Part shown: one piece after another, positions 8,402 to 14,426 of the stretch
Layout: each line of letters begins with the position of its first letter
Numbering within the stretch: position 1 is the first letter of the stretch
Source: a virus
Virus record (IMG/VR): IMGVR_UViG_3300045996_000470
Span: 1 to 34,666 of that record
Strand: one strand, 5' to 3'
DNA: 34,666 bases
Made by a program: the position numbers and the translations under genes
The notes under the pieces: model-generated
Database searches by the model: none
What the model was told of the DNA's origin: nothing
Seen by the model: only the letters and a program-made list of their open reading frames with translations

Positions 8402-8779
8402 ATGAGTGACTTCGAAGCCCTATTAAATGCCGAGATAGTAGAAGCGGGTAGAGTTCCTGATATACGGGTAGTCTCTAGGGCAAGAAGAATTGGTGAAATC
8501 CTTGAAGAGCATTATCCTGACAGGAACACTATGACTCCTTCTGTGTCTCCAAGTGATGATATCATTATCTTTACGGGAGAAATCACAGACGATAGTGGGT
8601 TTAAATTAACTGTTCTCATTAAAGAGGACGACCAGAAAGTGGAAGAGCAATTGATTGTCTGGCACAGCGCAGACAATGTTTTTATAAACATTAAGGGAAC
8701 TCTAGCCGTCAAAGATTTAGAATATGCCCTGAATAGGGATAAAGAATATGCCTATTTGGACGAGCCTATTGAAGATTAG
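8402..8779 (+). CDS. Hypothetical protein, 125 aa
   Basis: The ATG lies 8 nt after the tRNA-Gly CCA with no Shine-Dalgarno site, so tRNA 3' processing would leave a nearly leaderless mRNA. The N-terminal half is helical (RVVSRARRIGEILEEHYP), followed by strands (DDIIIFTGEITDDSGFKLTVLI). It resembles many small acidic phage accessory proteins and no specific family. It ends in TAG; because this phage encodes an amber-suppressor tRNA, note that readthrough would be in frame with the next ATG at 8789. Confidence 0.65.
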   Translation: MSDFEALLNAEIVEAGRVPDIRVVSRARRIGEILEEHYPDRNTMTPSVSPSDDIIIFTGEITDDSGFKLTVLIKEDDQKVEEQLIVWHSADNVFINIKGTLAVKDLEYALNRDKEYAYLDEPIED

Positions 8780-8788
8780 GAGATAGCT

Positions 8789-9094
8789 ATGAAGAAACTA
8801 TTAATCACAGCAGTAATGGCAGTCGGCTTCTTTTTTGCAGCACAGACCGCTAATGCTCAGGACTATAGATATGAGAGAGAATGTAGATGGCAAAGAAATT
8901 ACTATGGAAGATTAGTTTATGTTTGCCAGAACAGAAGGGTTTATAGGAATTACGGCGATTACAGAAGTCGTCAGGTAAGAAGGGATTATAACAGAGGGCA
9001 TAGATGCTTCGGGCGTTACAATGACCGCAGATGTTATAGACCGGAGCGTAGAAACGGACTGAGAATTTATATTCCTCTCCATATAAGATTTTAA
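8789..9094 (+). CDS. Exported Arg/Tyr-rich small protein, 101 aa
   Basis: AGGAG 8-9 nt upstream supports the ATG. A classical Sec signal peptide (KK, hydrophobic stretch, cleavage after about ANA at residues 21-23) precedes a mature part of about 78 residues that is extremely rich in Arg, Tyr and Asn with four Cys (RYERECRWQRNYYGR, RGHRCFGRYNDRRCYRPERR). Two disulfides are possible. Such a basic exported protein could bind the envelope, nucleic acid or lipopolysaccharide in the periplasm. Function unknown. Confidence 0.7.
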   Translation: MKKLLITAVMAVGFFFAAQTANAQDYRYERECRWQRNYYGRLVYVCQNRRVYRNYGDYRSRQVRRDYNRGHRCFGRYNDRRCYRPERRNGLRIYIPLHIRF

Positions 9095-9099
9095 TTTAA

Positions 9100-9188
9100 G
9101 CAGGTGCGGACATTGGAAGAGTCAGCTAGTCTTCGAAACTAGTACCGTACATAGATACGTGGGGGTTCGAATCCCTCCACCTGCACCA
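9100..9188 (+). tRNA. tRNA-Arg(TCG) with long variable arm
   Basis: Acceptor GCAGGTG/CACCTGC is perfect, D-stem GAC/GTC with GG in the loop, anticodon stem CTAGT/ACTAG with loop CTTCGAA (TCG), T-loop TTCGAAT, encoded CCA. The variable region is 18 nt and folds as CGTA-CATAGA-TACG, a class II arm not expected on an Arg tRNA. It could derive from a Ser or Leu tRNA, so charging is uncertain. It starts 5 nt after the previous stop codon. Confidence 0.8.
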
Positions 9189-9190
9189 GT

Positions 9191-9374
9191 TTGAAATATA
9201 GTTGTAGGGGTCTGCAACTTGATACAAGGGGTCGTTTGAAGTGTAAGTAGAGATACTAGGCACTATATGGAGCGGCTGAAATAATCGGTAATACGTCCTC
9301 AATGTGGCAAGGCTGTCCTATAGAAGGAATGTAACTGCATCCACTACGTTAATTACGGACTTGTAATATTTCAA
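9191..9374 (+). ncRNA. Candidate structured RNA between two tRNA-Arg genes
   Basis: This 184-nt stretch has no ORF and is closed by a perfect 9-bp stem (9191-9199 with 9366-9374) followed by TTTT. Inside are a GTTGT/GCAAC hairpin (9201-9218), an AGTA-GAGA-TACT tetraloop hairpin within AGTG/CACT (9240-9264), and short GTGG/CCAC and GTCC/GGAC pairings (9295-9360). It starts 3 nt after one tRNA and ends 6 nt before the next. It matches no RNA family I can identify. Confidence 0.45.
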
Positions 9375-9380
9375 TTTTAT

Positions 9381-9469
9381 GCTCGTGTAGTTTAGATGGA
9401 GAAAATACACCGCTACGAACGGTGAGAGAGCGAAAGCCGTCGCAGGTTCGAGTCCTGCCACGAGTGCCA
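9381..9469 (+). tRNA. tRNA-Arg(ACG) with long variable arm
   Basis: Acceptor GCTCGTG/CACGAGT (one G-T), D-stem GTTT/AAAT, anticodon stem CACCG/CGGTG with loop CTACGAA, T-stem GCAGG/CCTGC with loop TTCGAGT, CCA encoded. The variable region is 17 nt and contains GC-GAAA-GC, a tetraloop-capped arm unusual for Arg. The A34 anticodon would be edited to inosine if TadA acts on it. Confidence 0.85.
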
Positions 9470-9490
9470 ATTTATTATCTGGAGGATAAC

Positions 9491-9751
9491 ATGAAGAAGT
9501 TACTAGGAATTTTATTTTTATCCGCGTTTTTAATGGCGTGTGATGACGGAAAGCCCAAGCCTCCGTTTGGGGTGGTACTTGATAGGGTAAACTATGCTGA
9601 AAAGCATGTCCTCAAGGTACAAATGGAAGAAGATAAGGCAATCAAGTATTGTGTAGTGGATGAAGATAACTTTGGTCATTACCCAACAGGAAAGAGGGCT
9701 TCCCTTTACGGAGAAGATTGTTCATACAATTCCCTCACAGAAATTAAATAA
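9491..9751 (+). CDS. Small lipoprotein, 86 aa
   Basis: The start at 9491 is chosen for its GGAGG site 8-9 nt upstream and because it begins a lipoprotein signal (MKKLLGILFL...) with lipobox L-M-A-C; a longer frame upstream would run into the tRNA. After lipidation at Cys17 the mature protein is short, with two more Cys that may pair (Cys54 and the one in GEDCSY). Asp at +2 would favour inner-membrane retention under E. coli Lol rules. The TAA stop is directly followed by a tRNA. Function unknown; phage lipoproteins often act in superinfection exclusion or lysis. Confidence 0.7.
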   Translation: MKKLLGILFLSAFLMACDDGKPKPPFGVVLDRVNYAEKHVLKVQMEEDKAIKYCVVDEDNFGHYPTGKRASLYGEDCSYNSLTEIK

Positions 9752-9830
9752 GCTCCTGTACCGGAACACTTTCCTAAAGTGTACAACCGTAATCGGAAGT
9801 ATGTGGGTTCGAGTCCCATCAGGAGTTCCA
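9752..9830 (+). tRNA. tRNA-Arg(CCT) lacking a D-arm
   Basis: Acceptor GCTCCTG/CAGGAGT, anticodon stem ACACT/AGTGT with loop TTCCTAA (CCT), T-stem GTGGG/CCCAT with loop TTCGAGT, discriminator T, CCA. Only 7 nt (TACCGGA) join the acceptor to the anticodon stem, so no D-arm can form. The variable region is 20 nt with a CCG-TAAT-CGG hairpin. It starts immediately after the lipoprotein stop codon. Confidence 0.75.
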
Positions 9831-9837
9831 GTTTATT

Positions 9838-10215
9838 ATGGACACATTAATTACAGTTCTAGCGTGGATGCTACTAGTTTGGGCAATAGTAGAAGTAGTA
9901 GTATCCGCCATTAAAGCACTCAGGGGACAAACTCAAGACACTTGGAAGGGCGGTAATGGGTGTAATTGGTTCAATGCCCCCGACAGGGAAGCTTGTTGCA
10001 CAGAGCATGACCGAGAATATAAAGCAGGTGGCTGGTATTTATCCAGACTTGGTGCTGACTGGCGTGTATTCAAATGCTCTTGGAAAGAAGGAGCTAAAAT
10101 CTATCCCTTCCTTTATTTTATAGGCTCCAGACTTGGGGGAATGTTTACTTTTCAGTGGGGAAAGAAGAGGCATGTTGACTACCCCACGGTAGAAAGCAAA
10201 GAAGAAAATGCATAA
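9838..10215 (+). CDS. Membrane-anchored phospholipase A2-like protein, 125 aa
   Basis: Residues 3-28 form one membrane segment. Then GGNGCNWFNAPDREACCTEHDREYKAGG (in parts: residues 38-65) matches the phospholipase A2 calcium loop plus the active-site C-C-x-x-H-D-x-x-Y motif; His57 and Asp58 would be catalytic, Tyr61 structural. A later Asp74 and aromatic helices suit a minimal PLA2 fold. In capsid PLA2s of parvoviruses and some phage or bacterial toxins this activity opens membranes. Here it could aid lysis or alter host lipids. The ATG lies 7 nt after the tRNA-Arg CCA, with no Shine-Dalgarno site. Confidence 0.6.
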   Translation: MDTLITVLAWMLLVWAIVEVVVSAIKALRGQTQDTWKGGNGCNWFNAPDREACCTEHDREYKAGGWYLSRLGADWRVFKCSWKEGAKIYPFLYFIGSRLGGMFTFQWGKKRHVDYPTVESKEENA

Positions 10216-10360
10216 AATATCTGATAAATTATTTACCTTGCTAATAAAAATTAGCTATAAGCTTCCCTTAAAATGGCAAGCAAAAATTTACTCTTATCTA
10301 ATGTCTAAGGCGTTAGAAGGACAAACTGGAAAGAAAATTCCTGTTAAGATTGAAATATAA
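10208..10360 (+). CDS. Small basic protein, 50 aa
   Basis: ATG 10208 overlaps the end of the PLA2-like gene (ATGCATAA) and the frame stops at TAA 10358-10360, directly against the tRNA-Thr. The product is basic and amphipathic (ISDKLFTLLIKISYKLPLKWQAKIYSYLM), which may lie on a membrane. The overlap suggests translational coupling to the PLA2-like protein, so it may be a cofactor, chaperone or inhibitor of that enzyme. No family recognised. Confidence 0.55.
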   Translation: MHKISDKLFTLLIKISYKLPLKWQAKIYSYLMSKALEGQTGKKIPVKIEI

Positions 10361-10436
10361 GCCGCTGTAGCACGTTCGGAAGTGCCCATCTTTGGTAAAG
10401 ATGAGGTAGTGGGTTCAAATCCCATCTGCGGCTCCA
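10361..10436 (+). tRNA. tRNA-Thr(GGT)
   Basis: Canonical cloverleaf: acceptor GCCGCTG/CTGCGGC with one T-T mismatch at pair 6, D-stem GCAC/GTGC, anticodon loop TTGGTAA, 5-nt variable region, T-loop TTCAAAT, CCA. It begins at the nucleotide after the previous stop codon and ends 7 nt before the protease ATG. Confidence 0.92.
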
Positions 10437-10443
10437 AAAAATT

Positions 10444-11865
10444 ATGAAAAGACTAGTATCTATAGCACTTCTATTGATGTGTGCAGCAGTCTTCGTTACT
10501 GCCCAACCTAAGAAAAACTGGGAACCAGTTCCCGATTCCTACATCGTCGTAATCAAGAAAGACAGAGATTTAAAGAAAAACTTTGACAGAGGAAAAGGAA
10601 GACAAAAGAAAATACTTGCCCACTCCGTCCACGGTTATCTAGTCAAAATGTCTAAGGAAGAATTAGAAGAAACTAGAAAGAATCCAGATGTAGCGTTTAT
10701 TGAAGTAGATAGACATATTGCCCCTAATCAGACAGCCCCTATTTGGAATCTAGATAGAATTGACCAAGTAAACCTTCCTTTAGACGGTGTATTTAATTCT
10801 GTTAGGGACGGTAGAGGCGTTTCTGTGTATGTTATAGACTCAGGAATTAATTACTCCCACGTAGATTTTGAGGGTCGTGCATCTTTTGGTATGGATGCTA
10901 TGGGAGAAGATGGCGGAGATTGTCACGGACACGGTACTCACGTTGCAGGCACAATAGGTTCAGCGACTTACGGAGTTGCAAAGAAGGTCGATATTTATTC
11001 TACGAGAATTGCGGGGTGTGACGGGTTTTCTTATGTTTCCAGTTTATTACAAGCTGTAGACTGGATTAACGCTAACCACAAAAAACCTGCTGTAGCAAAC
11101 CTCAGTTATGGATTATCAGGAATCTCTCAAACCCTAACTCTAGCATTTGAAAGGGGGTATGACTACGGAGTAATTTATGTAGTCGCTGCTGGTAATTTGA
11201 ATAGAGATTCTTGTACATACAGTCCCTCTAATGTGCTAAAAAACATAGTAGTTGGCGCCTCTGCTTCCACCTCTACGGATGATTATAGAGCCGGATTTTC
11301 TAATTGGGGAGCTTGTGTAGATATTTTTGCTCCGGGCACTAACATTCTTTCTACTTACATTGGAAGCGATACTGCTGTGAGGGCTATGAACGGTACATCT
11401 ATGGCATCTCCAATGGTTGCAGGAGCAGTAGCCGCTCATTTAGGTATTCGTCCCTTAGATTCTCCAGACTTGGCGCAGAGCGTACTTATGTCTGAGTCTA
11501 GTAAAGACTTGTTAATAAATGTTCCGGCAGGAACATACAACAGATTTCTTTATACGGGGTACGGCATTCATCCAACTGAAAATTATGAAGTATGCGGTGA
11601 CACTAAGGAAAATGAAACTATTTTATTGGGAGAAACTAAAGAAGTAGCTTTTCTGGATGTGCGTGGGAATAGGACACTGACAGCTTCAGTTAGTCCTCAA
11701 TTAGGGTTGGGCGTCTTAATCCATTTGGAATCCTTAAAGGGAAGCAACTGGACTGCTGTTACCTCAGAGTCAACGAGTGTAACTCATACAGTAAAAAGAG
11801 GAAGGCACCGTTGGATGGCACGAAGTACATATGGAAGTGGTGCATTCAACTTCTGCCACAATTAA
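10444..11865 (+). CDS. Secreted subtilisin/proteinase K-like protease, 473 aa
   Basis: A signal peptide (about 1-20, ending VTAQ) precedes an inhibitor I9 propeptide (about 30-92, DSYIVVIKKD...HGYLVKMS...VAFIEVDR). The S8 catalytic domain (about 100-370) has Asp132 in VIDSGIN, His163 in HGHGTHVAG, oxyanion Asn251 in AAGN and Ser319 in NGTSMASPMVAG. A C-terminal region of about 95 residues is predicted beta-rich. The order and spacing match the proteinase K/aqualysin group, whose members are exported and self-processed. An exported endopeptidase is rare in phages; it could degrade host surface or competitor proteins or mature virion parts. The ATG is 7 nt after the tRNA CCA without a Shine-Dalgarno site. 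Confidence 0.93.
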   Translation: MKRLVSIALLLMCAAVFVTAQPKKNWEPVPDSYIVVIKKDRDLKKNFDRGKGRQKKILAHSVHGYLVKMSKEELEETRKNPDVAFIEVDRHIAPNQTAPIWNLDRIDQVNLPLDGVFNSVRDGRGVSVYVIDSGINYSHVDFEGRASFGMDAMGEDGGDCHGHGTHVAGTIGSATYGVAKKVDIYSTRIAGCDGFSYVSSLLQAVDWINANHKKPAVANLSYGLSGISQTLTLAFERGYDYGVIYVVAAGNLNRDSCTYSPSNVLKNIVVGASASTSTDDYRAGFSNWGACVDIFAPGTNILSTYIGSDTAVRAMNGTSMASPMVAGAVAAHLGIRPLDSPDLAQSVLMSESSKDLLINVPAGTYNRFLYTGYGIHPTENYEVCGDTKENETILLGETKEVAFLDVRGNRTLTASVSPQLGLGVLIHLESLKGSNWTAVTSESTSVTHTVKRGRHRWMARSTYGSGAFNFCHN

Positions 11866-11870
11866 ACTCT

Positions 11871-11899
11871 TTGCAAACAGGCATCCAATGTGGTAGAAT
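11871..11899 (+). promoter_or_regulatory. Promoter giving a leaderless start
   Basis: TTGCAA 11871-11876, 17-bp spacer, TAGAAT 11894-11899, then 6 nt to the ATG at 11906. Confidence 0.65.
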
Positions 11900-11905
11900 A
11901 TTCGT

Positions 11906-12232
11906 ATGAAGATGCCGAAAGAAATCTCAATTGCTAGAGAGGCGTACTACAAAGCTTACGATAAAATCCAAGCTAAAGTTAGGGAGAATAAGCGCAAGTA
12001 TCTTGGCACAAAATTTGAAGACTGTCCTCCGCTTATCAAAGAGCAGGGACAGTTTTTTGTTAAAAAGGCATCCCTCGAAAAAACGAAAGAAAGATTAGAA
12101 AAGAAATACAAGAAAGAGATTCCCTCAACTTGGGTGTACTGGGTAACTTGGTATGAAACGAACAGCGTTCAAAAAGAAACCGTATCAGTGGACGATAAAG
12201 CCAAAAAAAGAAGGCAAGACCCTGATTCCTAA
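11906..12232 (+). CDS. Hypothetical charged helical protein, 108 aa
   Basis: Lys/Glu-rich, mostly helical (AYYKAYDKIQAKVRENKRKYL, EKTKERLEKKYKKE), with a WVYWVTWYE aromatic patch near residue 75. No catalytic motif. Expected transcription start coincides with its ATG. Its 3' end overlaps the next gene by 80 nt in another frame, which is long but both frames look coding. It may help or bind the nuclease encoded downstream. Function unknown. Confidence 0.6.
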   Translation: MKMPKEISIAREAYYKAYDKIQAKVRENKRKYLGTKFEDCPPLIKEQGQFFVKKASLEKTKERLEKKYKKEIPSTWVYWVTWYETNSVQKETVSVDDKAKKRRQDPDS

Positions 12233-12587
12233 AAAAGAAACTAAGGATGAAGAGTGGCGTAGAATCAAAGTAGACATTCTAGACCCTTTCTTTAAAGCCA
12301 AGAACCTTTACAACGGGTGTGAATTATTGTTAGATGATATATGTATAGGGAATGTTCTCAAACTCTGTTATGCCCACTCTAAGAAGCGCGATGATATAGC
12401 CCTAGAAGAGCCACAGAGGACGCAGGAGCTGTGTGAAGTGGTAAGGGCATGTCCTAGCTGCCATAATTACATAGAGTACCTCCCAGAGCGTAAGGGGATT
12501 AGCGGTAAAGAGCAGATGTACAAAATAGTTACAGACGCAATATCTCGAAGAAACAGACGTTTAGCTAGGTGGAAACGGGTGACTTGA
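12153..12587 (+). CDS. HNH-type zinc nuclease-like protein (NinG-like), 144 aa
   Basis: The N-terminus MKRTAFKKKPY is typical of phage HNH/NinG proteins. The core has C-x4-C before a His (NGCELLLDDICIG...CYAHSKKRDD) and a later ACPSCHNYIEYL zinc knuckle, matching the H-N-H metal site with paired cysteines. Such proteins nick DNA or process recombination junctions. It overlaps the upstream gene by 80 nt, and the next promoter's -35 lies over its TGA stop. Alternative: an inactive zinc-binding relative, since the central Asn is less clear. Confidence 0.6.
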   Translation: MKRTAFKKKPYQWTIKPKKEGKTLIPKKETKDEEWRRIKVDILDPFFKAKNLYNGCELLLDDICIGNVLKLCYAHSKKRDDIALEEPQRTQELCEVVRACPSCHNYIEYLPERKGISGKEQMYKIVTDAISRRNRRLARWKRVT

Positions 12588-12612
12588 CTTTTATACAGCG
12601 ATAGTCTATAAT
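12584..12612 (+). promoter_or_regulatory. Sigma70-type promoter upstream of HNH gene
   Basis: TTGACT 12584-12589, 17-bp spacer, TATAAT 12607-12612. Unlike others here it gives a leader of about 60 nt before 12679, containing AGGAG and a short ATG-TTG-TAG frame. Confidence 0.8.
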
Positions 12613-12645
12613 GATTTTGTAAATTAAACACAGGAGAACAACTAA

Positions 12646-12654
12646 ATGTTGTAG
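12646..12654 (+). other. Mini-ORF ATG-TTG-TAG in frame with the HNH gene
   Basis: AGGAG (12632-12636) is well placed for ATG 12646. The frame stops at TAG after two codons but continues open for 8 codons into the annotated ATG at 12679, which has its own AAGAAGG site. This is either a regulatory minimal ORF or an N-terminal extension opened by amber suppression. Confidence 0.4.
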
Positions 12655-12678
12655 AATAAACAGAAGAAGGACAAAAAT

Positions 12679-13290
12679 ATGTTGAAGGGTAGAGTTTTAC
12701 TATTAAATGCGACTTACGAAGTGCTTGGCACAATTGGGGTTGCTAGGGCTATGAGGATGACTTTGAGAAAAGAAAACCCGGTAGTCGTACAGGAATACAT
12801 CCCTGACCGTTTTTTAACAAGCGGTAAGGGTGAAAAGTATCCTGTTCCTAGCGTTATCACGTTGAAGCATTTTGTAAATGTGCGTAAAAAGAGGCAAGAA
12901 TCTGGTGCGAAGAGAATGAAAATTTATCTTCGTGACAAGTATCAGTGTCAGTATTGCTCTGCCAAGGTGACTAAAAAGCATCCGCTACTTAAGAGAGTTC
13001 TTGAAGTTAAGGATTTAACTCTTGACCATATTACTCCTAAGAGTAGGGGCGGAAGTAACCTACCTTCTAACTTGGTAACGGCTTGTAAGCCTTGTAATCA
13101 GAGAAAGGCAGACAGAACTCCTGAGGAAGCTAAAATGCCTCTTAGGACTGAGATTCACGATATTACAAACGTAGGACTTGATAAACTTATGCTTTGTAAG
13201 TACGTTGAGCATCGTCCAGAATGGAAACCTTACCTTGAAATGCAAGAAGGTTTTAAGGAAATGTTTGAAGAGCTAGAAATGGCAGCTTAA
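12679..13290 (+). CDS. HNH endonuclease, 203 aa
   Basis: Residues about 75-150 hold a full HNH domain: RDKYQCQYCSAK, then LTLDHITPKSRGGSNLPSNLVTACKPCNQRKADRTPEEA, with two Cys-x2-Cys zinc pairs, His of LDHI and the downstream Asn. The N-terminal 70 residues (LLLNATYEVLG...VPSVITLKHFV) are the usual lead-in of this family, which is found in phages and bacteria. Free-standing HNH enzymes often act as homing endonucleases. Start 12679 has AAGAAGG upstream; an in-frame ATG at 12646 is separated from it by a TAG. Confidence 0.92.
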   Translation: MLKGRVLLLNATYEVLGTIGVARAMRMTLRKENPVVVQEYIPDRFLTSGKGEKYPVPSVITLKHFVNVRKKRQESGAKRMKIYLRDKYQCQYCSAKVTKKHPLLKRVLEVKDLTLDHITPKSRGGSNLPSNLVTACKPCNQRKADRTPEEAKMPLRTEIHDITNVGLDKLMLCKYVEHRPEWKPYLEMQEGFKEMFEELEMAA

Positions 13291-13293
13291 ACT

Positions 13294-13689
13294 ATGAAGA
13301 AAATAAGTGCGAAGGAAGCCCGACAACAAGGGCTTCCTCATTATTTTACCGGAGTTCCTTGTGTCAAAGGACACATCACCAAAAGGTACGCAACAAATAA
13401 TAGATGCGTAATATGTTGTGACAATGTAAGGCGTAGGTGCGAAAGGAATAATATGGTCGCTACGTTAAGGGCGATTAAGAGGAGAGCGGCTAAATTAAAA
13501 AGAACTCCTTTGTGGTCGAATAAAGAAGAAATAGACCAGTTCTACTTGAACACACCAAGAGGAATGACTGTAGACCACATCATTCCCCTACAAGGTGAGT
13601 TGGTTAGTGGGCTTCACGTCCTTGATAATTTACAGTATCTTACTAAAGCAGAGAACTCTAGGAAAAAAAATAAATATGAAGTTGGTTAA
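13294..13689 (+). CDS. HNH endonuclease, 131 aa
   Basis: The zinc knuckles C-x6-H and CVICC (residues 22-41) and the active-site block TVDHIIPLQGELVSGLHVLDNLQYLTKAENSRKKNKY identify an HNH endonuclease; VDHI supplies the catalytic His and HVLDNLQ the Asn. The N-terminus SAKEARQQGLPHYFTGVPC is typical of tail-region phage HNH genes. It starts 3 nt after the previous HNH gene, so the two are one unit. Likely a homing nuclease, second in a row. Confidence 0.9.
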   Translation: MKKISAKEARQQGLPHYFTGVPCVKGHITKRYATNNRCVICCDNVRRRCERNNMVATLRAIKRRAAKLKRTPLWSNKEEIDQFYLNTPRGMTVDHIIPLQGELVSGLHVLDNLQYLTKAENSRKKNKYEVG

Positions 13690-13737
13690 TCACGCATCAG
13701 GAGGAATTGCTCATTAGAAAACCATAGGAGGTATTTA

Positions 13738-14142
13738 ATGAGTCGTTCTTATAGAAAAAACGTTTTTAGTAGCATAGTTTGCTGCGGTTCTCACTCTATG
13801 AAACAGTGGAGAACACGGGAAAATCGTCGCCTACGTCATAATGCCAAGCAGATTATTAATATTTGCGAGAATTATGACAACCTTATCATTCCAGTTCTAA
13901 ATGATTACGATACCCTTTGGGGCAGTCCCCAAGATGGGCGTAAACGATATATCCCTAAACCTGCGTTGAATCAATGTGAACTTGATTTACAACGTTATCT
14001 TATAAGTTCCTTCCGTTGGTATGGAACGATTAGTGAAGAAAGGTTAGATAAACTTGTAAACAGCTTTAGACACGGAGGAAGAGACTGCGAGTGCTATTCC
14101 AACAAACGCCACTGTTCGTATTGGAAAATAAAGAGAAAATAG
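13738..14142 (+). CDS. Hypothetical Arg/Lys-rich protein, 134 aa
   Basis: GGAGG 8 nt before the ATG supports the start. The opening MSRSYRKNVFSS...SMKQWRTRENRRLRHNAKQ resembles a family of small basic phage proteins of unknown role. The C-terminus has a Cys-rich stretch (DCECYSNKRHCSYWK) that may bind a metal. The basic N-terminus suggests nucleic-acid binding. Ends in TAG, followed after 1 nt by a promoter. Confidence 0.65.
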   Translation: MSRSYRKNVFSSIVCCGSHSMKQWRTRENRRLRHNAKQIINICENYDNLIIPVLNDYDTLWGSPQDGRKRYIPKPALNQCELDLQRYLISSFRWYGTISEERLDKLVNSFRHGGRDCECYSNKRHCSYWKIKRK

Positions 14143-14143
14143 C

Positions 14144-14172
14144 TTGACAGAATTCCTTTACTGTGCTATCCT
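14144..14172 (+). promoter_or_regulatory. Promoter for tRNA-Ile/tRNA-Thr
   Basis: TTGACA 14144-14149, 17-bp spacer, TATCCT 14167-14172; expected start at about 14179, 6 nt before tRNA-Ile. Confidence 0.65.
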
Positions 14173-14184
14173 TCAGAATTCAAT

Positions 14185-14259
14185 GCATAGTTAGCTTAGT
14201 GGGAAAGCCCAGAGCTGATAACTCTGTGAGACTAGGTTCGATTCCTAGGCTATGCACCA
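14185..14259 (+). tRNA. tRNA-Ile(GAT)
   Basis: Canonical: acceptor GCATAGT/GCTATGC, D-stem GCTT/AAGC with GG, anticodon loop CTGATAA on CAGAG/CTCTG, 5-nt variable region, T-stem CTAGG/CCTAG with loop TTCGATT, discriminator A, CCA. Confidence 0.92.
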
Positions 14260-14264
14260 ATTAA

Positions 14265-14334
14265 GCCTATGGTACTGGGTACGTAGAAGTTTCGTAAACT
14301 TCAAACCGGAGTTCGACTCTCCGTGTAGGCTCCA
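14265..14334 (+). tRNA. tRNA-Thr(CGT) with miniature D-arm
   Basis: Acceptor GCCTATG/TGTAGGC, anticodon stem GAAGT/ACTTC with loop TTCGTAA, T-stem CGGAG/CTCCG with loop TTCGACT, CCA. The D-region is only 14 nt and folds as GTAC-TGG-GTAC. Total 70 nt. Three Thr isoacceptors (GGT, CGT, TGT) occur in this window. Confidence 0.85.
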
Positions 14335-14346
14335 AATTATTGATTT

Positions 14347-14376
14347 AAGTCCATTAGAAATAATGGACTTTTATTT
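14347..14376 (+). terminator. Rho-independent terminator with GAAA loop
   Basis: Perfect 10-bp stem (14347-14356 with 14361-14370), GAAA tetraloop, then TTATTTTTT. It closes the tRNA-Ile/tRNA-Thr transcript. Confidence 0.95.
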
Positions 14377-14388
14377 TTTCTTTGTAAC

Positions 14389-14418
14389 TTGACTTCCTTT
14401 AAGTAAAGCAGCTATAAT
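14389..14418 (+). promoter_or_regulatory. Promoter of the long tail-fibre gene, leaderless
   Basis: TTGACT 14389-14394, 18-bp spacer, TATAAT 14413-14418. ATG 14427 is 8 nt after the -10 box; no Shine-Dalgarno site fits. Confidence 0.8.
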
Positions 14419-14426
14419 GATTTACT

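Noticed and set aside
9191-9374. Group I intron or tRNA intron
   Set aside because: Flanking tRNAs are both complete with their own CCA; no P7/guanosine-binding core or splice logic is seen.
9422-9914. Longer start at 9422 for the lipoprotein and an overlapping ORF at 9660
   Set aside because: The 9422 start lies inside tRNA-Arg(ACG) and has no ribosome site, whereas 9491 has GGAGG and a proper lipobox; the 9660 frame crosses a tRNA.
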